Program-made: the position numbers and the translations under genes | Notes under the pieces: generated by a model | Seen by the model: only the letters and a program-made list of their open reading frames with translations | What the model was told of the DNA's origin: nothing | Database searches by the model: none | Origin: Oenanthe sinensis | Taxonomy: Eukaryota; Streptophyta; Magnoliopsida; Apiales; Apiaceae | Assembly: GCA_028671895.1 (NCBI GenBank) | Contig: JAPMAC010000207.1 | Coordinates: 8,122,001-8,186,000, forward strand | Reading direction: 5' to 3' | Length of the DNA stretch: 64,000 bases | In this document: positions 9,704 through 21,400 of the stretch, one piece after another | How positions within the stretch are numbered: the first letter of the stretch is position 1 | How the letters are laid out: each line of letters begins with the position of its first letter

Positions 9704-12700
9704 ATGGCTGCCATTTCTACTGTCCTGAGGGGACCCAAGGCGATTGCTTTCACTTTTGGGGACTTTGATTTCATGACTACAAATCATGTTGCTGCTCTTG
9801 GAGATAAGAAAGGAGTAGATGCTGACTACTTCCCAATGATGGATTTCATGGAGCACTCTGAGCTCAGTTACATTCTCAAGGCATCACCAGTGATTCACAT
9901 GGATGTTGAGTCAAAGGCTTGGAGTTCTGCACAGGTTGTTGATCCTTCTCAGGATTAACCAGGTAAAATCATGTTTACCTTTGGCTCCACTACATTTGAT
10001 GTAACTGCCGATGTACTTAATGCTGTGTTTAAATTGCCTGTAAGAACACCTTTTGATGAAACTGTTTCTGATGATGACATTAAAAGCATGTTTAAGGCAA
10101 TAGGTTATTCTGCTAGCTTAGATAACATGAGTAAAATAACTAGGCCTTACTTAAGGAAAGAATGGTCCTTTTTCTTTGATCAAATTGCTAAATGCTTCAC
10201 TGGTAAGTGTAGTGGTTTTGATGCTATTACTGCTATAACTTATCAAATTGGTCACAGTCTCCTGTTTGACAAAGTGATCAACATTGGTGATATGTTGCTC
10301 ACTCAAATGGGAGCAAAATTAAATAATGTGCAAGAGGGGAGGAAGAAAGTCTACTATCATAGATTTCTTATGATTCTCCTCAACCATTTCATTCCTGATA
10401 TGTCAACCAAGTTGGCAGATGATTGCTGTGAATTAGGCATACAAACAGCAAAGAAGGATATTCTCTGACATCAAGAGAATTGATGACAAAAAGAAGAGTC
10501 TACCTGCCATGCACTATCCACAGGTAATGCAGGTAAAACTCTCAACCTACAAACCTTCTATCTACAATGCTTTTTTTTTTTTGTGGTGACATGGTGCAGG
10601 AACAAGTACTGGAGAGTCCCCCTGCACCTACCCAAGTCATCCAATCCCCTTCAATTCCACAATCTTCTAAACCAAAATCCAAAAAAAAAAAAAAAAAAAA
10701 CAACCTCTGGTGTCTCTCAACAGGCACCAGTTGTAAAGAGGAGAAAATTGATTCAAACTAGGCTGATAGATGAGCACAGTGATGAAGAGCTCAACCCTCT
10801 AGAGAAACAAGTTGTTGAAGGTCTTTCTTTGTTAAAAGAAGGTCATGATACACTTGATTCTAACCTTCAAGCCAAGTCTGTAGTCTCTGAAAAGGCTACA
10901 GACTCTGAAAAGCCTAGGAATGCACCTCAGGATTCTCTAATTGAGTCTCCTGACAAATCCTTTGATCAGAAGTACAGAAGATTGAGGAAGGCTTATTCTG
11001 CACACACACACAAGCCTCTTATTATTACTAACCCTGTTTTGCAGGAAACAGTTGCTCCCAAGGCTCCTGCAGAGCCAGACTCTGAAAGCAAGAAAACTCC
11101 TGAACCAGAGTCTAATGTTGAGTCAGAGTCTAGGCTGCCTTTAGACTCTGATCATGAAACATTTTGGGAAGGAATCCCATTGGATGCAGCCTCAAGTCTA
11201 ATTGATGAGATCATTATTTCAAGTGATGAGGTACTGCTATTCCTATATCCTTTGGTGGAATCAGTTGAAGATCCAGGGCAATATCAGACTAAATCTCAAG
11301 TCTTGGATTTTCTTACAACCTATGAAGCCCTAAGGAAGAGAATGGAACAGGAGCTACAAATGTCTGCACAGGATGTGGTCAAAAATCTATACAGCTACCT
11401 ATTCAACTCTTCATTACAAGTACAAGCAGCTGGGCTCATAGAAGGCAAGACAAATGAAGTTCTCAAAGCACTAGGTGTGCCAGACTCTGAACAGCAAATT
11501 ACAAAGAAGCCTAAAAAGCTTAAGGTCCACAAAAGGAGAGCATCAGAGTCTGTTGCTGAGTTGGAAACTGAGATTGAGCAACCAGTTTTTAACTATGAAG
11601 CAATTTGGGATAATGGAGTTACCTACAGGACATCCATTCAATGGATCTCTCAAATTCAACCTCTGTCAAGACATATATAGGTACAATTGCCAACAAATAC
11701 ATCTATCCAACCTACCAAAGTAGACTGGATCAATTCAAGGGCACTTATTTTCAAAAAGTAAGAAGGGAACTGCAGGACCTCTTCAATCTCATAGATGCCC
11801 AGGCAATCAATGCAATCCATCTCAGGGCCTTTCATCACAAGTTGGATGCATTTATTCTTGAAGAACAACAGGAGGTAGCAGGTAGTGCAAGGCAGTTGGA
11901 GGATGGGACTAGTGCACCAGTGGTGACTAGTGATAAAGATGCTCAGTCTGCCTCACCCACACAAGAACCACCTAGTCAGAGGTTGGGTGATAGTGGGGCA
12001 TGGGAGTATGCTGTTAGGCCCTCCTTGACAACTCACCAAACAGCTGATGAGAACCCCAGTGATATGGGAGGACAGACTCTGATGGATGCTCATGAAGAAA
12101 TTTCTCAATCTATTCTGTCAGAGTCTATCCACCTTGAGGGGGAGTCTCATGCACAAACAGTCCAAGATGGCAACACTCAGACTCTGGCTTCTAATGAAGT
12201 CATACTGAAGCAGTCAGAGTCTAGAGTAGACCCTGAGACTGGAATACTGGAGCCAACAGACTCTGAAAAGAGAGAAGATGCTAGTAAGGGTTCAGAATCT
12301 GTTGATGCTCACCCCTTGGTGGAAACCCCTAGCCTTCAGACATTTGAAGGGGTTCCCCTCCATCAAGGTGGTTCAGGTATTGAAGCACCATTTTTATCTC
12401 TCAACCCCTCTTCTGTAGGTTTATTGAGTGCACCCTCCAAATTGAGTGAAAAAATTTCTGAGAGGCTGGCACTGGACCAGGCAAAATGAGAGGTAGAAAA
12501 GGCTGTAGAGAGCCTGAGTGAGATTGAGAAAGTGGGTGTCCAACCCCACTGTGAGATTGAGAGATTAGGGTATCCTGAACCTAGCTTTACTTATTGGGAT
12601 CAAGATTTTCCACAGAGTTGGTCCAATGAGTTGGAGCAGGGGATGGATGAAAATTCATTTCTGTTGTTTGACAGAATTCACTCCCTTCACTTATTCACAG

Positions 12701-12777
12701 AAGTCGCTTTCAAGGATGCTATTGCTGATATTACTACCTCTCAACCTTCTCTCTTCAAACTACAGTCTCTGACTTAA
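9704..12777 (+). pseudogene. SIRE-Y envelope-like ORF, multiply broken
   Basis: Third ORF between pol and 3' LTR, the position of the so-called envelope-like gene of Sireviruses; its function is unproven. It starts MAAISTVLRGPKAIAFTFGD. The conserved block RKEWSFFFDQIAKCFTGK aligns with RKEWSYFFDAIIKVFSGK in SIRE-R. Breaks: in-frame TAA 9956-9958; frameshift near 10455-10470; further shifts at a T12 run (10571-10582) and an A20 run (10681-10700); a shift near 11640-11680; in-frame TGA 12487-12489. The frame is then open to 12777. The middle and C-terminal parts are acidic and Ser/Thr-rich, with many AGACTCTGA/TCAGAGTCT words. I see no clear signal peptide or transmembrane segment, so fusion activity cannot be claimed. 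Confidence 0.75.
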
Positions 12778-13081
12778 CCACAAAGGTTGATTCAGTAGTT
12801 GCAGCACAGACCACTTTCTCCACAGTCCTAGCACAGATTCTTTTAGTTGACACAGGTGGTGATGATGTCAAAAAGGGGGAGAAGAAAGGTGGTGATTAAG
12901 GAAAGGGGGAGAAGAAATGTGATTCCTTCAGGAGAAACAAGGATGATATCTTCCTTGACAGATAGGCAGTAAGAAATAATTATTTTATACTGTTCTAGAT
13001 TAATTGTTTCATATTTTAATTTTGACATCATCAAATATTGATTTATGCTTCATTGTTTATAAAGCATAAATAGGGGGAGAT
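12778..13081 (+). promoter_or_regulatory. SIRE-Y 3' UTR with multiple polypurine tracts
   Basis: Three G-rich purine tracts: AAAAAGGGGGAGAAGAAA near 12870, GGAAAGGGGGAGAAGAAA near 12899, and AAATAGGGGGAGAT at 13068-13081 touching the 3' LTR. The last is the functional plus-strand primer by position. Multiplied PPTs are a known Sirevirus trait. Confidence 0.8.
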
Positions 13082-14046
13082 TGTTAGGAATATAATAATT
13101 TGATGATGTACAAAATACTAGAACAGGATTTAGCACAGTCTATCTGCAAGAAGCAATCGACTGATAAATATCGATCGATAAGTCATCAACTGATAATAAG
13201 CCATCGACTGATAAAGCCAATCGAGAAGTCATCGATCGAGAAGTCATCAACTGATATTTATCAATCGAGAACTCAAGTCATCAACTGATATTTATCAATC
13301 GAGAACTCAAGTCAGAAACTGATATTTATTGATCGAGAACTCATCAACGGATATATACTCATCAACGGATATTTCCTGATCGAGAACTCATCAACGGATA
13401 TTTATTGATCGAGAAGTCATTAACGGATATTTACCAATCGAGAAGTCTCACAAGTACTCGATTGATTAGCTCACAGCCTGACTTCTCGAAGCTTAAAGGA
13501 GATGAGTATTCGGTTGATTCAAACAACTAGTTTCAAGGAAAGTGTTCGAATATCAAAACAAATATATTGCAGATATGCTATGGGAAGGAAAGCGAAAATT
13601 AAGGAAGCTGTCGATCAGAGTTTACTCTAACAGAGAATGCTCTATCAGAGATTATCAACCGACAGAGTTTAACAGAAAAGGAAGCTGTCAACTAATAATT
13701 AGGGATTTTATTCCTATTGTAAATTTACTTTCTGTTATTAGTTGATAGGCAGCTCTCTATATAAACTCTATGTAACCTAATTGTAAAGGAGTGGAAGAGG
13801 GAAAATAATTGTCTTAGTAATATTTTTGTAAGAGCATAGAGATAGAGAGAGTTGCTGTGATAAACACAGAGAAGCTGCTAGGGTTTGTGTACATCCTAAG
13901 AGAGTTTTGTATTCACAAATCAATAATACAAAACAGTACTTATTCATATCTTCGTGTTTGAGTTTGTTATTAATTTGATTTTAAATCAGGCAGAAAAGAC
14001 ACACAAGTATTCAACCCCCCCTTCTACTTGTGCAACTGGGAAAACA
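13082..14046 (+). repeat. SIRE-Y 3' LTR
   Basis: 965 bp, same ends as the 5' LTR, followed by TSD ATTTA (14047-14051). Visible differences from the 5' copy include CATCAAC/CAGAAAC near 13315, a C/T near 13391 and single bases near 13722, 13828 and 13898. Confidence 0.95.
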
Positions 14047-14051
14047 ATTTA

Positions 14052-14632
14052 TAAATTAAATTAAATTCAACTTGAATTAATTTAATTAGATAAATTAAAT
14101 AATAAATTAACATTTGATAGTAGAATTAAAATACTATCTATACTCGCATAGCCGTGCTGTCAGTCTTGAAATCTTCCCGTCTTTTTTTTGTCTTCTAATC
14201 TTGAAACCTCTTGAATTTAAATGAAGAATAAATATTATATTTAGTTGACACACAAATGTACTGTCTGGTTCATTTGTGTCAACTAATAAATATTCTTCAT
14301 TTAATAACTTTGAGTTGAGGCCTTCTGTCATTCTTCTACTTCACTTTCTTTGCTCTTCTTCTGGAATCTACTTGTAGTAACCACTTGAAATCTTCTATAT
14401 CTTCTGTCTTCTATAGAAGTACTACCACATTATTTATTTTCACTGACGCTTGAACATATAAATGAACTTCTTCCAGTGTTGAGTAGCAATCCTATAAAAA
14501 TTCTTCTAATACTTAGATCCTTTGGGATTAGTTGACTGTCTTCGTCTTGATTCCTCTTTGGTGTTTGTTATTTACTTCTCTTTATTAGCTAGAGTTGAGT
14601 TGTCATCTAATTATTACAAATAGGCCTAGTCA
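14052..14632 (-). repeat. SIRE-L 5' LTR, U3 side (part 2)
   Basis: Resumes the LTR cut at 2596. The LTR start on the minus strand is placed at 14632 (TGACTAGGCCTATTTG). This edge is inferred from the switch to Tekay-1 sequence and may be off by a few bases. It contains an imperfect hairpin at 14219-14302. Confidence 0.6.
14219..14302. repeat. Imperfect long hairpin in the SIRE-L LTR
   Basis: Arms AAATGAAGAATA...GACACACAAATG (14219-14258) and CATTTGTGTCAAC...TTCTTCATTT (14271-14302) are complementary except for an 8-base length difference. The loop is about 12 nt. Confidence 0.75.
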
Positions 14633-14956
14633 TATGCCTTTCCCTGAACGTATTTTATTCTTATTAAAAGAATAAAATAAATTAATTGAATTAAAATATT
14701 AGGGAGCTCTCACTATCTTTAAATCATTTTCTGAAGGTCGGAAAGTATTTAAAATAATTATCGAAAGCTTCGAATAATTATTAAAGACTTAAAATAATTT
14801 GTAAATGAATTTTAAATAATTAATAAATATTTAAGTAATATTTATTAATTATAATTAATAAATAATCCTCAATAAATGAATATTCAAAATAATATTCATT
14901 AATTAAATAAATATTAAAATAATATTTATTATCTCCTTCAAATGAATATTCAAAAT
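14633..14956 (-). repeat. Tekay-1 LTR fragment, left of Angela
   Basis: AT-rich sequence matching the Tekay-2 LTR near 45600-45900 (shared TTTTATTCTTATTA and TATTAGGGA landmarks). It is cut on the left by SIRE-L and on the right by Angela, whose TSD AAAAT is 14952-14956. Confidence 0.65.
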
Positions 14957-16666
14957 TGAAAGTGTTTGACCTAAAACCAATCATGTATGATGAGTTAGGA
15001 AAAACTTTCTACTACTCTTATTTAATTTCATTTGATAATAATAAAGTATTTATTTGTTATGTTACGGGCTTAATCTATTTGAAGTGTATTAAATAAGATG
15101 TTCCATAGTTTAGAGCAAAGCTTCTAGAATTATAATGAGATTGTAATAATGAGATCTAGAAGATAATAGCTTTAGACTTAAACAGTTCCTGATCATAGGA
15201 TAACTAATTGGAAATTGGTAAATCCGTAAAGATCAGTACATACTATGCTAGCTCTCTTAGGAGGATGTCTGTTCTCATAGACATTTGTGTGGTGAAACTA
15301 TATCTAGTATGTAGGTGCTTATTAAGGAATAAGTTCACTGAACATGACTCGATAAGTAGAACAACTAATGGAGTTTACTCACATGTCGATAGTTGTTTAT
15401 TAAGTAAATAGGTGTACAAGTATCCTTAGACTTGAGATCGTTAGAGTAATCTCGTACACAATGATTTATGTTTTGGTTTAGTCCTTAGTCTCTAGGACAT
15501 TCATTAGATCCATTCTGGGCATAGTGATTTGTGTATGGAGATAGTTAACGGATCAATAAAGGATCTGCCCCTTCCAGTAAAGAAAGTGAATATCCTATGT
15601 TATTCTTAGATATGCAAGTTCAGGAATCTCTGACCAGAGTGAATGAAATTAGAAAGACTTTCTAATTTGCATTAAAAGGAACTTTGCATTATGAATAAGA
15701 AATCATATGATTAAATTAGATAGGCTTGACACGAGTTCCATGCCTTGTATTTAATCGGGATATTGAAGGGTAAAAGGAATTAATTGTACGGTAACTAATT
15801 ACTCACAGGTTCTAAGTATTCTAAGCAATGATTTCGTATTATCTGGATAGTCGCGATATGTTGAGAAGCATCACTCACGATGTAGAATAAATATAATTAA
15901 TCAGATTAATTATATTTAATGAATTAATAGAATTCATATAAATAATAAATAAAATGTTTATTATTATTTATTTCTACTACCGGCATAATATTGAACCTAA
16001 AGAGTCACACCATAAAAGAGATTAAATTATAGATGAAGGAATAATTAATAATAGCTAGTCATTATTTATTTATGAAATAAATAATTACTTAGCAAATTTT
16101 ATAAATTAATTAAATGAGATTTAATTGATTATAAATTATTTAAGATAAGATCTTAATATTATTAATTAAATATTTAATTAAAGTAATTAAATATGAAGAG
16201 AAAATAATTTTCTAAAAGAGTTTAGAAAAAGGAATTAATGATTAAAATAGTTTTAATCATTAACTAATTAATTAATAAGATTAATTAATTAAAAAGGGAA
16301 TTAATAATAAGATATTTATAGAAAATATCTCAGCTGAGATATTTACCTATAAATATAAGATTATAAACCCTAATACAAAAAAACTTAATATTTGTGAGAA
16401 ATATTTTAAAAAGGAGGCAACCCTAATTTCCTCTCTAGCCTCTTCCTTCATCTTTTAGTTTGATTCTTGGTGGATATCTTTAGAGCACTCCACACTTGAG
16501 GGGTGATTGCAAGGATTGAAGAACAAGATCTTCTCTAGTTGTTGCCGGAAAGCAATCGATGTATTCTTCAATTTATAAAATAGTTTTGTATCTATATGTA
16601 TGTATACATAGGAATATATGCAAATAAATGTTATTCAATGCTTCCGCTGGTGCATAAATTCCTTCA
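14957..16666 (+). repeat. Angela 5' LTR
   Basis: A TATA box (TATAAATATA) at 16348-16357 marks the likely promoter; ATAAACCCTAATAC follows. The LTR ends directly before the PBS TGGTATCAGAGC at 16668-16679. Confidence 0.92.
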
Positions 16667-17090
16667 ATGGTATCAGAGCTTAGGTTGTATGCATATAGAT
16701 TCGTGGTCAAGTTTCAGAATTTTATGAGCACGTATGTATTTATTATGATTTATACAAGCAATATCATGTTTTAATTATGATTAAAATGATACTGTTCGTC
16801 AAAATTGTTTTGATAATTTTCCTGGGTTCTATAAGTGTTGTAGATCGTCCAGTTAATTTTTCATAATTTTCTGATGCGTAGAATATATTTTATGAAAGCA
16901 ATAATAATGATTTAATTATGATTAATTCATTACTGTTCCTCAAAATTTATTTTATATTTTTTATGTGTTCTACAAGTGTTGTAGATCGTCCAGGTATTTT
17001 TAAAATATTTTTCTAAGCAATAGATTATTTATTATGGATTTTTAAATTTGTTTTTAATTAATTCGTAATTAAAAAAAATAAAAAAAAAAG

Positions 17091-17275
17091 TTGTAACGCA
17101 TTCTGCGCATGCGTTACAAGCTAAAAAGGGCTTTTTGGCTTGTAACGCATACCCGAGATGCGTGACAGGGTGTCTTGCACGCGCCTGACGCGGGTGCGCG
17201 CATGGGGATGCGTCAGAAACTTCTCACGGAGCGTGCGGGCGCGTGGGAGCTCAGAATGGGGCGTGTAACATACCG
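17091..17275 (+). repeat. CpG-rich stem-loop block in the Angela leader
   Basis: TTGTAACGCA (17091-17100) pairs with TGCGTTACAA (17110-17119) around a 9-nt loop. TGTAACGCAT recurs near 17141, and GATGCGTGACAG and GATGCGTCAGAAAC follow. The block is strongly GC- and CpG-rich against a very AT-rich leader. Confidence 0.7.
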
Positions 17276-17976
17276 TTGGATTCGTTTTTCCGAGACGGTT
17301 CTAATGGTACATTACAATAATTTTTTTGAAATTGTTTCGGACTGTTTAGAGCTTCCAAAAGTGTTTTAAAAGCAAGTTTTAACTGTTTTAAATTACTTTT
17401 AAATACACCATGTGATACATAGAGATGTATAATGCTTATATGTTGTAATATATGATTTAACATGCCTACCTTATATTTATTCGTGATTATATATATGTGA
17501 TATATGCTTGAATTGTCATGAGATGATAGATTTAGGTGAACTTAATTAACATAAGGCGTATGTTAGACAATCTAGAATAGTGAAATTGTTTCGTGACCTT
17601 TATTTACATATTATGAATACAATCATGAGATTTTTGTGTTTATGAAAAACGTGATTGAATATAAATTTTTAACTTAAGTGAAAGGATGATTCTGTCAAAT
17701 AACAAATGTTCTATCTGTAAGAAAAGGGGTTATTAAGAGACGCCTCTTGACAATGCTCCACCCCTGGCCTGGGATGACTCCAAATATCAATAGTTGATTT
17801 GAAATATTTAATCCAATCTAAAAGAATCTCTTTATAATATGATTATGATTGTAACATAATATAATCCCCTAAAATATAAAGAATATCAAGTAGTAATTGG
17901 CCATAAAACACAAAGGGCTTGTGTTGGTCATAGCCTTCCAACATAATAGAAAGTATTTCTTGTTTTTGAAACTCTG

Positions 17977-18281
17977 GCGTTTCGTGCTACAGCCGAGGGC
18001 GTTGTTTCTGAAAGAAGAGATACTTGTCTATAACATGAGATGAGTATGATGAATTGGAATCTTATGGTCGTTACGTGCTACAGCCGTGGGCTATTTGAAA
18101 CTAGTTTAATTATACGAGATGTTGGGATTGACTTGACTTAGAATATTGAGTTTGTCGTGCCACAGCCGTGACTCAAGTATTCAAGAGGCTAAAAGTAAGA
18201 TTAGGGAATAACATGAGATGTAGCTGACAAGAGTTGTCTGCCTATTGAACGTTACATGGCGTTTCGTGCTACAGCCGAGGT
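17977..18281 (+). repeat. Degenerate ~90-bp repeat with CGTGCTACAGCCG core
   Basis: Cores at 17977-18000, 18067-18091, 18150-18173 and 18259-18281 (consensus GCGTTTCGTGCTACAGCCG, then AGG or TGG). ACATGAGATG occurs between some of them. Spacings are about 83-109 bp. Confidence 0.75.
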
Positions 18282-18477
18282 TGTGTGATGGAATGTAGGA
18301 TCCCTATCCCACTATCGTTATGAATGCTTAATTTCAATAAGGGATATAGAAATTAGATAGAATAGTGGGAGGCACTTATGAATAAAGACCCGATTCATAT
18401 GGTGTTTTAGATAATGAAATAGAGTATTTGCTAAATGTTGTTATGTGTTTATTATTTGCAGATTTACTATATACATA

Positions 18478-21400
18478 ATGTCTTCTGCACTATCACTCCG
18501 TTGCATGCTCGATGAACACAAATTAACTGGTCCCAACTATGCTGATTGGCTTCGAAACCTGAGAATTGTTCTCAGGATTGAGAAGAATGAATATATACTA
18601 GACTCACCTAAACCTGCTGAACCTGCTCAGGATGCACATAATGATGCACATATTGTGTATCGTAATTGGATAGATGATGCAAGAGTTGCACAGTGTGTTA
18701 TGCTGGGATCCATGAATGATGAGCTCCAAAAGCAACACGAGCATATGGATGCTCACTATATCCTTATGCATTTACAAGATTTGTATGATATGGCAGGAAG
18801 GACAGCTCGATATGAGATATCGAAGGAGCCGTTCCGTTGTAGTATGACTGAGGGATCATCTGTGAATGTTCATGTGCTCAAGATGATCAATTTGATTGAG
18901 CGTCTTGGACAACTTGGATTTGTCATGGATGGGGACCTGAATCAAGATCTGGTCTTGCAATCACTTCTAGATTCATTCTCGCAGTTCGTTGTGAACTTTC
19001 ACATGAACAAGTTGGATGTCAGCTTTCCTGAACTCCATAACATGCGGAAAACTGCTGAGTCAAATTTTCCCACAAAGAAAAGTTCTGTTCTTCTAATTGG
19101 TGAAGGCTCTAACCCTAAGAAGAGGAAGATGAGCCATCCTAAGAAGAAGAAGAAGGTAGGTGAGAAAATGCCAGTTCCTCCAAAAGCTGAAGATCCCAAA
19201 AGAAAAGCTGTTTGCTTTCACTGCAACAAAGTGGGGCACTCGAAGAGAAACTGTAAGGCTTACCTTGCAGAATTGAAGAAGAAGAAGGGTGGTGAGACTA
19301 CCGCTTCTGCTCCAGGTATTTTCATGATCGAACTAAATATGTCACTTAATCAAACTTCTACTTGGGTATTAGATACCGTCTGTGGTTCTCACATTTGCAA
19401 TTCGTTGCAGGGACTAAGGAGAAGTAAGACTCTTGAAGAAGAGGAGGTGATCCTACGTATGGGCAATGGAGCAAGAGTTGCTGCTGTAGCTGTAGGATCG
19501 TTTGATTTACTTATGCCTATGGGCAAGACTATTATTTTGGATAATTGTTATTTTGTTCCCTCAATTGTGAGGAATATTATTTCTATTCCCATGTTAGACT
19601 TGGATGGTTTTTCGTTTGTTATTGAGAATAATAAATGTTCAATTTTTAGAAATAATGTTCTTTATGGTGTTGGTATTTTAAATAATGGTTTGTATGTATG
19701 TGACGTAGAACATAGTTTACTTCAAATTGAACATAGTAATAAAAGAAAAAGAGATGATGAAAATCCCACCTACTTGTGGCAGTGCAGACTTGGTCATATT
19801 AGTGAAAATATACTTAAGACATTGCATAAGGAAGGGTTACTAGAAGCTTTTGATTTTGAATCATATCCTACATGCGAGTCTTGTCTGTTAGGCAAAATGA
19901 CCAAATCTCCATTTAGTAGACATGGAGAAAGTGCTGCGGAGTTGCTTGGATTGGTACATACAGATGTGTGTGGGCCAATGTCCACGCAAACCATGGGTGG
20001 ATTTTCATACTTCATTACTTTTACAGATGATCGATCTAGATTTGGATATGTGTATTTGATGAAATACAAATCCGAAGCCTTTGAAAAGTTCAAAGAATAT
20101 AAGTATGAAGTAGAGAAACAAACCAAGTATAGTATTAAAACCCTTCGATCAGATCGAGGAGGTGAATACTTAAGTGGCGAGTTTCTAAATTATCTCAAAG
20201 AAAATGGTATAGTCTCTCAATGGACTCCTCCGGCCACTCCCCAGTTGAATGGAGTATCCGAAAGGAGAAATCGAACTTTGTTGGACATGGTTCGATCCAT
20301 GATGAGCTATACAGATCTTCCAGTATCACTTTGGGGTTATGCATTGGAAACATCAGCATATATATTGAACAAGGTGCCTTCTAAATCTGTTCCTCAAACT
20401 CCGTATGAGATATGGAAAGAAAGGAAACCGAGTCTTAAGCACGTTAAGATTTGGGGATGTCCGGCTTATGTCAAGAAAGTTGACCCCGATAAGCTAGAAT
20501 CTCGATCCGTGAAATGTAGGTTTGTAGGATATCCTAAAGGGACTTTAGGGTATTACTTTTACACCGAACAAAGAGTGTTTGTCTCCCGACATGCTACCTT
20601 CCTGGAAAAACAGTTTATCCTTGAAGGGAATAGTGGGAGCAAGATTGAACTTGATGAAGTTCATGAAGAACAAACTACTACGGTTCAAGAGGAAACACCT
20701 GTTCATATTGAACAACCTTTCGTAGAACAGCCCATCCGTAGATCACAAAGGGTGTCTCACCAACCTGAGAGGTATTATGCCCTTGTCATTGAGAATGACA
20801 ATGAATTGGCGGTCATTGATGGAGACGACCCTATGACCTTCAACGAGGCTGTGAGTAGTGTTGACTTAGAGAAATGGCAGAGTGCCATGAAATCCGAAAT
20901 GGACTCCATGTATGACAACCAAGTATGGACTTTGGTAGAGGCACCCAAGGATATGAAGCCTATAGGGTGCAAGTGGGTATACAAGAGAAAGATTAGAGAA
21001 AATGGCCAGGTAGAGACCTACAAGGCCAGGCTCGTGGCAAAAAGATTCAAACAAAGACAAGGGATTGACTTTGATGAAACTTTTTCGCCTGTAGCCTTGC
21101 TCAAATCAATTCGGATTTTGCTTGCTATTGCAGCTTACTATGACTATGAGATCTGGCAAATGGACGTAAAGACGGCTTTCCTCAATGGGGAACTTGAAGA
21201 AGAAGTGTATATGACACAGCTAGAGGGTTTTATTTCCATAGGAAATGAACATCTAGTATGTAAGCTACTACGAACCATATATGGGTTAAAGTAAGCTTCT
21301 CGAAGATGGAACATTCGTTTTGATGAGACAATCAAAGAGTTTGATTTTATCAAAAACATAGATGAACCATGTGTCTACAAGAAGGTTAGTGGGAGCGCAG

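Larger units (their letters stand above)
2597..14046 (+). mobile_element. Complete Copia/SIRE retrotransposon SIRE-Y
   Basis: 11,450 bp. LTRs at 2597-3561 and 13082-14046 are both 965 bp, begin TGTTAGG and end AACA. By eye they differ at about six positions (~0.6%), so the insertion is young. TSD ATTTA at 2592-2596 and 14047-14051. PBS, gag, protease-integrase-RT-RNase H, an envelope-like ORF and several PPTs are in Sirevirus order. It is nested in the SIRE-L LTR. Gag and the envelope-like frame are broken, pol is open. Confidence 0.95.
16667..18477 (+). other. Angela leader with PBS and internal repeats
   Basis: 1.8-kb untranslated leader with no supported ORF. PBS TGGTATCAGAGC at 16668-16679. 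Two copies of a ~118-bp block, sharing GTGTTGTAGATCGTCCAG, lie at about 16770-16890 and 16905-17025. A CpG-rich block spans 17091-17275. Four copies of a CGTGCTACAGCCG repeat lie at 17977-18281. This is where the packaging signal would be expected. Confidence 0.75.
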
